The translations under genes were made by a program, and so were the position numbers. The notes under the pieces are model-generated. The model worked only from the letters and a program-made list of their open reading frames with translations. It ran no database searches and had not been told where the DNA came from. A stretch of DNA of 42,912 nucleotides from Nemertoderma westbladi (lineage: Eukaryota > Xenacoelomorpha > Nemertodermatida > Nemertodermatidae): NCBI GenBank assembly GCA_032718475.1, contig JAUCBJ010005510.1, positions 1-42,912 of the forward strand, written 5' to 3'. This document shows positions 33,424 to 42,912 of the stretch, piece by piece (the first letter of the stretch is position 1; each line of letters begins with the position of its first letter).

Positions 33424-33841
33424 AAATGAGTTTTTAATCTTTATTTTTTTTGTGTTTTTGAGTGTTATTTGATATTGGTTAGTGTTCTAATAATAATAAT
33501 AATAATATTTATAAAGCGCCTTTCTAAGCAATTTTAAGGCGCTGAAAACTAGAACCTCAGTAGATATTTTTTTATATTAACTAGTATTTTTTGAAAATTA
33601 TTTTGGTCATTAATATATTCTGCAACATTTTAAACCTGAAATATCCATGTTCTCACATTTTTTTTATAATTTCAAAAAAGACTACCTATCATAAAAAACA
33701 TATCTATAATAATGTTCTAGTATATTCACCAATACAAAAAGAGCATTAAAAAAATATTCTATTCTGGAATTTCAGTGATATAAAATACTACTGAATAAAT
33801 GAAAAGTGTAGATGTTTTTTTCTTAATACTACTCATCTCTT

Positions 33842-35706
33842 GGGGGCTGGTGGCTATTGTCCCGTGGACTACTGTCCCGGGGGGCTCTATTGTCCGGGTG
33901 GCTTCAATCCGAGGGGCTATTGTCCGGGGGGCTAATGTCCGGGGGGCTACTGTTCGGGGGGGGGGGGGCTACTGTCCCGGGGGGCTATTGTCCGGTGGGC
34001 TACTGTCCGGGGAGCTACTTCCGGGGGGACTACTGTCCGGGGGGCTACTGTTTGGGGGGCTACTGTCCGGGGGCTACTGTCCGAGGGCTACTGTCCGAGG
34101 GCTACTGTCCAGAGGCCTACTGTCTGGGGGACTACTGTCCGGGGGACTACTTTCTGGGGGGTTACTGTCCGTGGGGCTACTGTCCGAGGGCTACTGTCCG
34201 GGGGGCTACTGTCCGGGGGGCTACTGTCCGAGGGGGCTACTGTCCGGGGGCTACTGTCCGAAGGCTACTGTCCGGAGGACTAATGTCTGGGGGGGCTACT
34301 GTCCGTGGGCTACTGTCCAGGGTGCTACTGTCCGGGGGGCTACTGTCCGAGGGCTACTGTTCGGAGGCCTACTGTCCGAGGGGCTACTGTCTAGGGGGCT
34401 ACTGTCCGAGGGACTACTGCCCGGGGGACTACTGTCCGGGGGACTACTGTCCGGGGGACTACTGTCCGGGGGGCTACTGTCCGGGGGGCTACTGTCCGGG
34501 GGGCTACTGTCCGGGGGGCTACTGTCCGGGGGCTACTGTCCAAGGGCTAGTATCCGGAGGCCTACTGTCCAGGGGGCTACTGTCGGTGGGGGCTACTACT
34601 ATGATCGGCATGCTGAATTGCAGCTGCATATTTAAGAATGCTGTGCCGGCTTATCGACAAAATTGCACCGCCACAACTCCCTATCACCCATGACATTTGC
34701 TAGATCATCCGCATCTTCAAGGCCAGTGTCCTTTAAGATGCGTCTCAAGAAAATCATGGGCTGTCCACCATGCTTATTCACTCCATGAGGCTGCCAAAGT
34801 ACAAGATTATGCACTGGCTGGTCCTCACGGCGAAAGCAATGTCCTGCAAAGCGGAGGCGATTTTGTTCTAGTGTCAAGCTTGGGGGAACCAATGAGACGC
34901 CTCCAATGTTATATAGTGTCTGGTTGGAGATGTGTGCATTGTAATTGACACAATGAACCCGTCGTAGCATTCTTGTGAATGTGCCATCCAGAGATTTGGT
35001 GTCCTCAGCAGTTAGAGCCCAGCATGGACTCCCATAGAGGAGTACTGGAACTACTGCTGCTCTAAATAATCGGACCTTAAGTTTCCGATTAATTCTCGTT
35101 GACTTCCAAACTCCCGCCCCCGGTGGGGGCTACTGTCTAAGGGGGCTACTGTCCGGGGGGCTACTGTCCGAGGGCTACTGTCCGAGGGGGCTACTGTCCG
35201 GGGGGCTACTGTCCGAGGGCTACTGTCCGGAGGCCTACTATCCAGGGGGCTACTGTCTGGAGGGCTACTGTCCGGGGGCTACTGTCCCGGGGGCTACTGT
35301 CCGAGGGGGCTACTGTCTGAGGGGCTACTGTCCGAGGGCTACTGTCCGGAGGCCTACTGTTCGGGGGCTAATATCCGGGAGGGCTACTGTGCGGGGGGCT
35401 ACTGTCCGGGGGGCTACTGTCAGAGGGGCTACTGTCCGGGGGCTACTGTCCCGGGGGCTACTGTCCGAGGGGGCTACTGATCGAGAGGCTACTGTCCGAG
35501 GGCTACTGTCCGGAGGCCTACTGTTCGGGGGCTACTATCCGGGGGGGCTACTATCCGGGGGGCTACTGTCCGGGGGGCTACTGTTGGAGGGGCTACTGTC
35601 CGGATGCCTACCGGTCGGGGGGCTACTGTCCGGGGGGCTTCTGTCCGGGGGGCTACTGTCCGAGGGGCTACTGTCGGATGGGCTACTGTCCGGGGGGCTA
35701 CTGTCC
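33842..35706 (+). repeat. G-rich minisatellite (ggggggctactgtcc)n, split by a LINE
   Basis: Units of 14-16 bp (ggggggctactgtccg with variable G count) fill 33842-34597 and 35121-35706. They were one array before insertion of a family A LINE at 34598-35120. Because the unit lacks stops in several frames, two overlapping 278-codon frames and a 106-codon frame exist; they translate to GLLSG/GYCPG/GATVR repeats. The first begins with a hydrophobic MKSVDVFFLILLISWGLV, which looks like a signal peptide, but I regard the frames as repeat translation. The G-runs make quadruplex formation likely. Confidence 0.93.
34598..35120 (-). mobile_element. LINE family A, 5'-truncated insertion with 14-bp TSD
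   Basis: The minus strand encodes the family's C-terminal end, RLRFAGHCFRREDQPVHN through GDRELWRCNFVDKPAQHS and a stop, followed by the 3' tail that ends gcatgccgatcatagtag-like. Both flanks carry cggtgggggctact (34584-34597 and 35121-35134), a variant unit not seen elsewhere in the array, so it is a real target duplication and not repeat periodicity. Ten bases (ctcccgcccc) of unmatched sequence sit at the 5' junction (35111-35120). The segment encodes no RT core. Confidence 0.85.
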
Positions 35707-36252
35707 TAACACTCCAACAACATCAACATACTAGAGGTCTCGCTTCGCGGACCTAACAAGTTTCGTGGACAATATGGTATAAATTGACTACTACTAGGAT
35801 CGGCATGCTGCATTTTTAAGAATGCTGTGGCGGCTTGTCAACAAAATTCCGCCACCACAACTCCCTATCACGCATAACATTTGCTAGATCATCCGCATCT
35901 TCAAGGCCAGTGTCCTTTAAGATGCGTCTCATGAAAGTCATGGGCTGTCCACCATGCTTATTCACTCCATGAGGCTGCCAAAGTACAAGATTATGCACTG
36001 GCTGGTCCTCACGGCGAAAGCAATGTCCTGCAAAGCGGAGGCGATTTTGTTCTAGTGTCAAGCTTGGGGGAACCAATGAGACACCTCCAATGTTATATAG
36101 TGTCTGGTTGGAGATGTGTGCATTGTACTTGACACAATGAACCCAGCGTAGCATTCTTGTGAATGTGCCATCCAGAGATTTGGTGTCCTCAGCAGTTAGA
36201 GCCCAGCATACTACTACTACTAGTATCGGCATGCTGCATTGCAGCTGCATTT

Positions 36253-37446
36253 TTAAGAATGATGTGCCGGCTTGTAGACAAAATTGCGCCGCCACAACTC
36301 CCTATCACCCATGACAGTTGCTAGATCATCCACATCTTCAAGGCCAGTGTCCTTTAAGATGCGTCTCAAGAAAGTCATGGGCTGTCCATCATGCTTATTC
36401 TCTCCATGAGGCTGCCAAAGTAGAAGATTATGCACTGGCTGGTCCTCACGGCGAAAGCAATGTCCTGCAAAACGGAGGCGATTTTGTTCTAGTGTCAAGC
36501 TTGGGGGAACCAATGAGACACCTCCAATGTTATATAGTGTCTGGTTGGAGATGTGTGCATTGTACTTGACACAATGAACCCGGCGTAGCATTCTTGTGAA
36601 TGTGCCATCTAGAGATTTAGTGTCCTCAGCAGTTAGAGCCCAGCATGGACTCCCATAGAGGAGTACTGGAACTACTGCTGCTCTAAATAATCGGACGTTA
36701 AGTTTCCGATTAATTCTCGGTGACTTCCAAATCCTGGATAGCCCATTCAAGGCTGCCAATGCCTTTCCCTTACGTATTCGAAGGTCCTCACCTGACTTCC
36801 GGATCCATGATCCCAGGTAACAGAAGTCGTCCATATGCTCAAGCATACCATCCTTTGAGCTTATGCTCATCCGATCGGAGACTTGCTGAGAACTTTCAAA
36901 GTTAACTGTCAAAATTTTGGTCTTTCTGGAGTTAATAAAAAGACCAACACTAGAAGCAGCATGTTCTAATGAGCTGAGGAGCCGTTGGGCTCCCTCTAGT
37001 GATTCTGAGAGTACTCCTAACTCATCAGCAAAGTCTAGATCAGTTAGGTACTTGGCAGGATTTCCTCGACTTCTGGAGCCAGTAGGTGGAGTTATCATCA
37101 CCCCATCATCATTATGATGATCTAAGGACATGCGTAGAACATAGTCAACCACAATTATGAACAAGAATGGTGCAAGTGCGTCTCCCTGGAGGACGCCCCA
37201 TAACACTTCAAATGGTTCTGTGTCACCATCAACAGTAGACACAAATGTTGTCGAACCATCGTATACTGATCTGATTGCTGCAATAATTTCATCAGGAATT
37301 CCATATAATGAAAGTATGCTGAACATACGTGAGCGGGAGACTGAATCAAAGGCCTTGAAGAAGTCAACAAAGATAACAGCCAGATGCCTGTCTTTCTTTT
37401 TTGATAACTCTTCAATTATCCTTCTAAGTGCCAAAATGGGTTCCAT
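36253..37446 (-). pseudogene. LINE family A reverse transcriptase, main ORF
   Basis: A 397-codon open frame carries FVDFFKAFDSVSRSRM (first catalytic Asp), GVLQGDALAPFLFIIVVDYV, DLDFADELGVL (the expected FADD pair reads FADE, so the second catalytic Asp is Glu), GLFINSRKTKIL, YLGSWI and the C-terminal RLRFAGHCFRREDQPVHN ending HS-stop. It lies within segment 2 of the compound insertion. The start codon at 37446 is only the first ATG after a break. Upstream sequence to 37566 still encodes QNGFRKGRGT, but between 37570 and 37600 about 240 bp present in the 5 kb copy (including RT motifs 0-1) is missing. The element is therefore a defective family member. Confidence 0.88.
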
Positions 37447-37589
37447 GGTCCCACGACCTTTACGGAACCCATTCTGATTTCCACGGAGCAGTCTCTCAAT
37501 GGGATCCCTGATGCGATTTAATATAATTCTATTGTATAGCTTTGCAGCAATCGAATTCCCCGAAAAGAACCATAGAGTGTTAGGTTGTC

Positions 37590-38192
37590 TTATACTTCTA
37601 TAAAGTTATCAAGCAATACCCTGTCATTATTGAGGAACTTTTCAAAGTGGGCTTTCCAACCATTGAGGCGATCGGCTGGTGATTCGGCCTTAACCTTGGT
37701 GGTTGGTTGGCTTTTCCGCCCAGTAAGCAAGTTGATCGATTTCCATCCCTGGGATGATTGCCTGCTGTCGTCAGCATCATTGATGGCATCAACCTGTTGG
37801 TTTATTAGCTCCTGTAAATTAACAGAGTACTGCCTGTTCAGGGACCTAGATGCAGCCTTAACTGCATTCTTGGCCGCTGTAGTCTGTTTGAGTCGGGACT
37901 CTTTCTGCGCCTTGTAGAGGTCATTTCGGCACTTCTGAATTTTGTTGTCAGTCCAGGGGGCCCTTTTCCTGTTTCGAGGGTATACAGGAACTGTTTCTGC
38001 AGCTGCTAACTTAACTGCTTCTGTGAAAGCAGTATAGCCCTCACAGTGATCTGCCGCCTCAGAGGCAAGAACCTCATACCTGTTGCTCAGCTGTAGTGTG
38101 AAGCTGGATCTCACACTTGGCTGTTGCAACAGAGAGGACCAGTCATGCCGCGGCAAGGCAGATTTCGGCTTTCGTCTATATTGGACTAACAT
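37590..38192 (-). pseudogene. LINE family A linker region between endonuclease and RT
   Basis: A 200-codon open frame, rich in Lys, Arg and Gln, reads LVQYRRKPKSALPRHDWSSL, then NRKRAPWTDNKIQKCRND, and ends KVKAESPADRLNGWKAHFEK. The last part is the pre-RT signature also seen in family B (DSPEERVGKWKNHFSNLLGQ at about 15510-15570). It is followed by a deletion that removes the start of the RT domain, so it is not continuous with the 397-codon frame. No endonuclease motif is present upstream; the segment begins abruptly at the junction with the 41-nt piece. Confidence 0.82.
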
Positions 38193-38245
38193 AGAGGAGT
38201 ACTGGAACTACTGCTGCTCTAAATAATCGGCTAATAAATTGACTA

Positions 38246-39003
38246 ACTCAGGTATTTATTGTTCTTGTAGCTTGACCGAGATTTGAGACATTTGATAATA
38301 TTTCAATTATTCGTTATGCTCGTTCGTGTGAATTCCTGCACTTGGCCCCTGCGTGAGATGAATAGATGAGATGTTTTATACAGAATATAATAAATAATTA
38401 TTAGGACTTTACTGGTGCGGTCATTATGACTTAAATTTATTCGGTGCTGGTGAGGGATGCTGGTGTATTGTTAGAGCAATAAATACATTATGAGTAAACC
38501 TACTGTAGCGGTAGGCTACATGAACTGAAATGATCTAACTCCAGAGGCGGTGGGTTGGCAAGGTGGCAAGATAAAAGTTTGCATTCCGGCAAGAGTGATT
38601 TTAAAAAAAGGGTCTATCTACCATGGGCTCATAACTGTTTTACATCCATAAATGGTCGCTAACTGGAAATAAGTCGTCATTATTTGTGCGTAATATCGCC
38701 AACTGACCGGAAAATATTATACTTATTTACTTTCATATGTGAAATTAGATGTATTGATTTCTTGAAATCACAAGTCTATATTATTCGCCAGAGTTTTGAG
38801 ATCGTGGTTTCCGTACCTGGGTAAGGTAAGCCGTACACGAACGTGTTATACATGTACCGGTATACTATTTCGCAAAAAGCCGGTCTGGATTAGGGGGGTG
38901 GGGGGGGGGGGTGTGTAGGGCTGCAGACCACGGCCCAAGCTACTAAACCGGCCCCTCAGAAACTTACTAGGCTCTAGCTTAGGGGCCCGCCCGCGCTTTA
39001 AGG
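38246..39003. other. No gene recognised; G12-type run near 38905
   Basis: Unique-looking sequence after the compound LINE, with a G-rich tract (about 38896-38911). A minus-strand 76-codon frame over 38846-39076 overlaps a dispersed repeat and is not called. Confidence 0.5.
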
Positions 39004-39256
39004 GGCCCCAGATTCGAAAATAACCGATGAGTGGATGAGTAATACAAAAGTAATACTTAAAAGGTCTCGGTACCAAACTTCCATTTTAAACTAGTTACGG
39101 AATCAGAGACGAATTAAGGCGACAGAAAAAATATCGGTTTACTGAGTAATATTTCACCCAACAGGCCTTTATCAAACTCAGCGGTGACAAGGGCACCTTC
39201 TCTCTTACTAAATTGTAAATTCCATTTTATATCACAAAGTTATAAACCGGTCTTTA
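39004..39256. repeat. Dispersed repeat, copy related to 7678-7796
   Basis: The blocks at 39004-39061 (ggccccagattcgaaaataa onward) and about 39217-39256 (attttatatcacaaagttat) match the pair at 7678 and 7754. About 155 bp separates the blocks here but only about 20 bp in the 7.7 kb copy. Confidence 0.7.
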
Positions 39257-39267
39257 AAATAATTATC

Positions 39268-39822
39268 AGTTTCAGTTTCAGGTCATCTCAGGATGTTTCG
39301 GATAGTTTGAGGTTGTTTCAAGTTCATTCAAGCTGTTTTAGGTCGTTTCAGGTTATTTCAGATTGTTTTTGGTAACCACAGGTTGTTTCAGATAGTTTAG
39401 TTTTAGGTTGTATCAGGTTGTTTCAGGTTGGTTCATGTCGTTAGAGGCTGTTTCGAATGGTATCAGTTAGTTTCAGGTCGTTTCAGGTTGTTTCATGTCG
39501 TTTTAGGTTGTTTTATTCGTTTCAGGTTTTTTCAGATAGTTTCAGGTTGTTTCACGACGTTGCAGGCTTTTTCAAAGTGGATTCAGGTTGTTTTAGGTAG
39601 TTTCCGGTTATTTTAGTTCTCTCAAGTAGTTTCAGGTTGTTTCATGTCGTTTCAAACTGTTCTCTATCATTTAAGTTCGATTTGGTCGTTTCAGGTTGTT
39701 TCAGATAGTTTAGTACAGGTTGTTTTAGGTTGTTTCATGTTCTTTCAGGTCGTTTCTGGTTTTTTCAGATCGTTTCTGGTTGTTTCCTGTCGTTTCAGGT
39801 TGTTTCAGGTAGTTTCATGTCG
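39268..39822 (+). repeat. Minisatellite of about 10 bp, (gtttcaggtt)n
   Basis: About 555 bp of degenerate 9-11 bp units, gtttcaggtt/gtttcaggtc/gtttcagata. Several short open frames rich in Phe, Arg, Val and Ser cross it and are artefacts. It is T-rich on the plus strand. Confidence 0.92.
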
Positions 39823-39963
39823 ATATATCATATACAACCTATACAACAATATACATCCAAATTACCGATTGTGGAAGTTGGTATACAGAAAACATTATTT
39901 TTGAATGAATGGGAGAATCTTTTAGGCTTGTTAGGCGAAGGAAATGTGTGTTCACCACCATAG

Positions 39964-40335
39964 GTGATCTTCCACAGTAAACCCTTCCACTCTGTTTCAC
40001 AAAGGAATGCATTTTCACCATCACCACCATGGGTAATCTTCCACAGTAAGCCCTTCCACTCTGTTTCCTAAAGGAATGCTTGTTCACCACCATGGGTAAT
40101 CTTCCACAGTAAACCCTTCCACTCTGTTTCATAAAGAAATGCTTGTTCACCACCATGGGTAATCTTCCACAGTAAACCCTTCCACTCTGTTTCATAAAGG
40201 AATGCCTGTTCATCACCATGATGAGTGATCTTCCATAGTAAACCCTTCCACTCTGTTTCATAAAGGAATGCCTGTTTATCACCCTGATGAGTGATCTTCC
40301 ATAGTAAATCCTTCCACTCTGTTTCCCCAGTTGAA
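39964..40335 (-). repeat. 63-69 bp tandem repeat with frame-preserving lengths
   Basis: About 5.6 units start at 39964, 40033, 40096, 40159, 40225 and 40291, so unit lengths are 69, 63, 63, 66 and 66 bp, all multiples of three. A more decayed unit precedes 39964. On the minus strand the frame from 40346 to 40068 encodes four units of ETEWKGLLWKITHGGEQAFL, with indels adding or removing residues only in the GG/HHGDEQ part. A TAG replaces the Tyr codon after the fourth unit. The repeated peptide has no recognised family. It may be the remains of, or an exon from, a repeat protein; a second minus frame is also open, which weakens the coding case. Confidence 0.6.
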
Positions 40336-40512
40336 TTGGTTCCCATTTACCGACAAGTCAAGGCTGAAAACCATGGTAGGGTAGGCTGCAGCATTTAAAG
40401 CACTGTGCCAAAATAAAGCTTAAATAAAACAATTAATATCATTCAAACATTCCTGTGATGATGCGCGTAATGACTAACGTCAATTGGCCCCGTCGCGTCC
40501 CTCCGTGTTTAA

Positions 40513-41760
40513 CCCTTTGACGCCTGAAGCTGCAATTGAAACTGCATGCTAGGGCTCTGATCAAATTGACAATTTTAAAGGAGACATTATCCATGTAAAA
40601 CACCACATATAGTAACACATATTTAGGTATACAACATATATTTATATATAAATATATTATATACATAAAATAATATATATAATACAATTTTATATATATT
40701 TTTTTTTAATAGTTTAAATTTTTTAATATATATACATTTTTTTAAATTTTTATTTTTTTTAACCTTTTTCTAAATTGTTAATATTTTTATTTCTATACAA
40801 TGCATAAACGATAGTAACCTACTTCGAAAAATAGTGGGTTTGGGTTACCTGACTAACAGGTAGGCCTATTATATTATACTGTATAACAGATATTATATAT
40901 AACCGACAGTATTGCGAGTCCTAAAAAAGCCCTAATCTCCAGGAGAGTAACGTCCTTCACTTTTAGTTCTATCGGACCGCTTCCAGTACCGAGTACCGGT
41001 GCTCGGTGGTAATTCAACTATTTTCTCCCGCTGTATTCTATTCTTCTATTCGTACTATCACACAGTACTTGAATCAAACTATCAGTAACAAACGTATCGA
41101 CATAATTTTCCAAACAAAACTCTGTTGCGTCGATAGCATTCTGAGACCCAACTTGATGCGAGTTCACGGGGAAAGGCCTATCTAAGTTTATTGAATCATT
41201 GTTTCCCGTCACAAGTTTCCAAGGCGCCAACTCAGGTGGGATGTTTCCATAACCAACACTGGTTCCAGTAGGAAGGCCCAAATCTATAGGATCAGAATCG
41301 GAAGATTCCGAGTCAGAACAATTATCTGCATGTTCATCATCAGTCGATTCGATGTCGAATACTTCGTCATCTGACTCGGAAGAACTGTCATCGATATCGA
41401 AGCCAAGTCGTTTCAGTGGTTTCGGGTCCCTCTTTGGATAAGATCGTTTCATAATGTCTCTCTACATTCTACACCTCTCTCTACATAGGCTACACTGCGA
41501 CTGCACTCTAAATGTAAACGTCGCTACTGTTCCTAACTGCATACTACAATACTGCATAGATAGACAGTTATTAAAATTATTACACATTTGAATTTCCCGC
41601 CAGATGTATGCGCTGAAGGGCTCTGTACATCTAATTAATGTTCCTGCTAGGGCTCTGACATCTGATAGGATGCTAAGGATAAGAGAAACATCATGACCTA
41701 CCATGTAGGTCATAGAGCCCTATTGTGTGACCTACCATGTAGGTCATAGGCGTCAAAGGG
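40513..41760. mobile_element. piggyBac element, internally deleted, intact ends
   Basis: A perfect 13-bp terminal inverted repeat, ccctttgacgcct (40513-40525) and aggcgtcaaaggg (41748-41760), is flanked on both sides by TTAA (40509-40512 and 41761-41764), the obligatory piggyBac target. Subterminal direct copies of tgctagggctctga occur near both ends (about 40549 and 41645). Two copies of the hairpin tgacctac-cat-gtaggtca sit at 41694-41712 and 41728-41746. The element is 1.25 kb, about half the usual autonomous size, and carries only the transposase N-terminus. The ends look able to be mobilised by a related transposase. Confidence 0.93.
41018..41452 (-). pseudogene. piggyBac transposase N-terminal fragment
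   Basis: A 144-codon open frame starts at ATG 41452, about 300 bp inside the element's right end, where a piggyBac gene should begin. It has a basic start (MKRSYPKRDPKPLKRLG), a long acidic Ser/Asp/Glu region (DSSSESDDEVFDIESTDDE onward), then PPELAPWKLV and DATEFCLENYVDTFVTDSLI. These match the beginning of the DDE_Tnp_1_7 domain (W...; a..ff..f.t..li..I...TN). It stops soon after CDSTNRRIEYSG, before any catalytic Asp. The acidic N-terminus followed by truncation is either deletion damage or a short protein that could still be made. Confidence 0.8.
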
Positions 41761-41764
41761 TTAA

Positions 41765-42912
41765 TATATTAAGTTTCTATAAGTAGAAGTGGGATGTTTA
41801 TGTAGAATTAACATCGCTCGCCATATGTTCCTAAAACTAAACATTATGAAGAACATTTTATTAAAAGAATCCGCATTCCTACAAAAAAAATATAATCCTT
41901 ATCGATTATATTTATACAACATATACTGTACGTACAACAGCGCGGCAATAGGCAAGAGAATAGGCCACGACCCGTGTACACTGCAATCCATTCCCAATAT
42001 TACCCAAGCAATTGCTCCTGTGAGCACCCTACCCAATAATCCGTTCAACAGATGTTACCAAAATATAGTGTTCCAAAGAAAAATTAAATCAGCATTATTG
42101 AATATAATGAAAAATCAGTTATCCATCTATATAGAAATATGGTTCTCTAAGTTTCAATAATTCCTCCACTAATACTTATACTATACAATTTTTGAGCAAT
42201 GGGTCTGCAATATTCTGAGAATTTCTACATAGCAATTATGCAGAAAACTTGAGACATTTTTCGAAATACCTCAATTTGAGAAAACTTACCTATAGTTTCG
42301 AAGCTCAAATAATATCCCAAAATGTTCCAAAGCGAATAAATAAGGCATTATGGTGAATGTGACACGTGTAGGTTCAATTGTTTTTATTATTATATTTGGT
42401 TGGATATTTATTTAATTATCTTTAATCACACACGGCAGCCTCTGACGTCTCGAAATGGAAACTAATGAAAAAAAATAGATAATTCAACAATAATGCTATA
42501 GTCATTTTAGTAACAATAATTATATTGTAATGGCCAAATTGAAAGTTTAATCTCTCATTGATTTATATTATTTTATCTATGTTGAGTTGAGGGGTCCGCA
42601 AAGATATGGTGTGAAATCCGAGCATGATTCGTTGTACCAACTCCCCTAAAGTTGTACTGTACCTGTAATATAATATAAGCCAAATATAACTCACACTTAG
42701 CGACTTTGCACATTCTAGTTCGATTATTGTCAACCTGGACTAACAAATTGAACAAAATCGAAGCGACCAGCCTATATTTATTCCTGTGCCGACTGAGCGA
42801 CTGTATTATTGACAGTTTCATGGAAATGTGAATTGATATGTAGGCCTACTCGAGCGAAATTATGTATCATTCATTACCTTAAATCTTTATTTCCATTCAC
42901 TTTATAATTATA
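41765..42912. other. No gene confirmed; possible small exon near 42595-42670 (minus)
   Basis: A minus-strand segment after a ttatattacag acceptor (about 42666) reads VQYNFRGVGTTNHARISHH and FADPSTQHR before a stop. It looks exon-like, but I recognise no family and see no partner exon. A plus-strand 123-codon frame over 41789-42160 has no domain. The remainder is AT-rich. Confidence 0.3.

Larger units (their letters stand above)
35791..38233 (-). mobile_element. Compound LINE family A insertion (three joined segments, one TSD)
   Basis: A 12-bp duplication ataaattgacta flanks the whole block (35779-35790 and 38234-38245). Reading the minus strand 5' to 3' there are three segments. Segment 1 (38233-38193) is 41 nt matching the sequence at about 36654-36694, which encodes LFRAAVVPVLLYG. 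Segment 2 (38192-36210) is a long copy with linker and RT, ending in its own (tag)4 tail. Segment 3 (36209-35791) is a second, 5'-truncated C-terminal copy starting at the codons for CWALTAEDTKS and ending in a (tag)n tail. All are in the same orientation, joined without spacer. Confidence 0.82.

Noticed and set aside
33799-34693. Two overlapping 278-codon frames with Gly/Leu/Tyr/Cys-rich repeats, one with a signal-peptide-like start
   Set aside because: Both frames are direct translations of the 14-16 bp G-rich minisatellite and are open only because the unit lacks stops. Unit lengths are not kept to multiples of three, so there is no sign of coding constraint.
39268-39963. Phe/Val/Ser-rich short ORFs
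   Set aside because: They are translations of the gtttcaggtt minisatellite in three frames.

Overview
This window is eukaryotic and almost certainly from an animal. Host exons are small (131-166 nt), have clean AG/GT boundaries, and encode pieces of a discoidin (F5/8 type C) domain. The rest is a dense, AT-rich patchwork of animal-type transposable elements and tandem repeats. I see no bacterial-style operons, rRNA genes or CRISPR arrays. The mix of retroelements, Merlin, Mutator-like, piggyBac and hAT-like DNA elements fits a marine invertebrate, but I cannot fix the phylum from sequence alone.

Host gene content, all on the minus strand: two matched sets of three exons. Set B lies at about 23.97, 12.33 and 11.44 kb and set A at about 8.62, 7.00 and 4.88 kb. 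Each set has exons of 166, 132 and 131 nt with junction phases 1-2-2-1, totalling exactly 143 codons, the size of one discoidin domain. They are either two tandem domains of one gene or two tandem genes. Their introns have been filled with mobile DNA.

Layout: 1-4.7 kb has short direct repeats and a broken Merlin/ISXO2-like transposase. 4.7-8.6 kb is exon set A, with a dead LINE (family A) in its second intron. 8.7-10.7 kb is a multiply frameshifted second LINE (family C). 11.3-12.3 kb holds exons 3B and 2B. 13.25-16.64 kb is a nearly intact APE-type LINE (family B) with a duplicated 5' leader. 17.3-17.8 kb is a Mutator-like relic and 18.5-19.55 kb a Ty3/gypsy-type integrase relic. 20.26-23.11 kb is a hAT-like element without transposase. 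23.8-23.97 kb is exon 1B. 24.5-27.74 kb is a candidate terminal-inverted-repeat element with a 2 kb satellite core. 31.0-32.1 kb is the 3' half of a jockey/CR1-like LINE. 33.3-35.7 kb is a G-rich minisatellite split by a LINE insertion. 35.8-38.2 kb is a compound LINE insertion inside a single target-site duplication. 39.3-39.8 kb and 39.96-40.33 kb are tandem repeats; the second changes length only in multiples of three. 40.5-41.76 kb is an internally deleted piggyBac element with perfect ends and a surviving N-terminal ORF.

The strongest unusual structures are the phase-matched discoidin exon cassettes, the compound LINE insertion that looks like template jumping, and the satellite-bearing TIR element. 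I did not find a coherent new multi-gene system. Most long open frames here are repeat translations or transposon relics.
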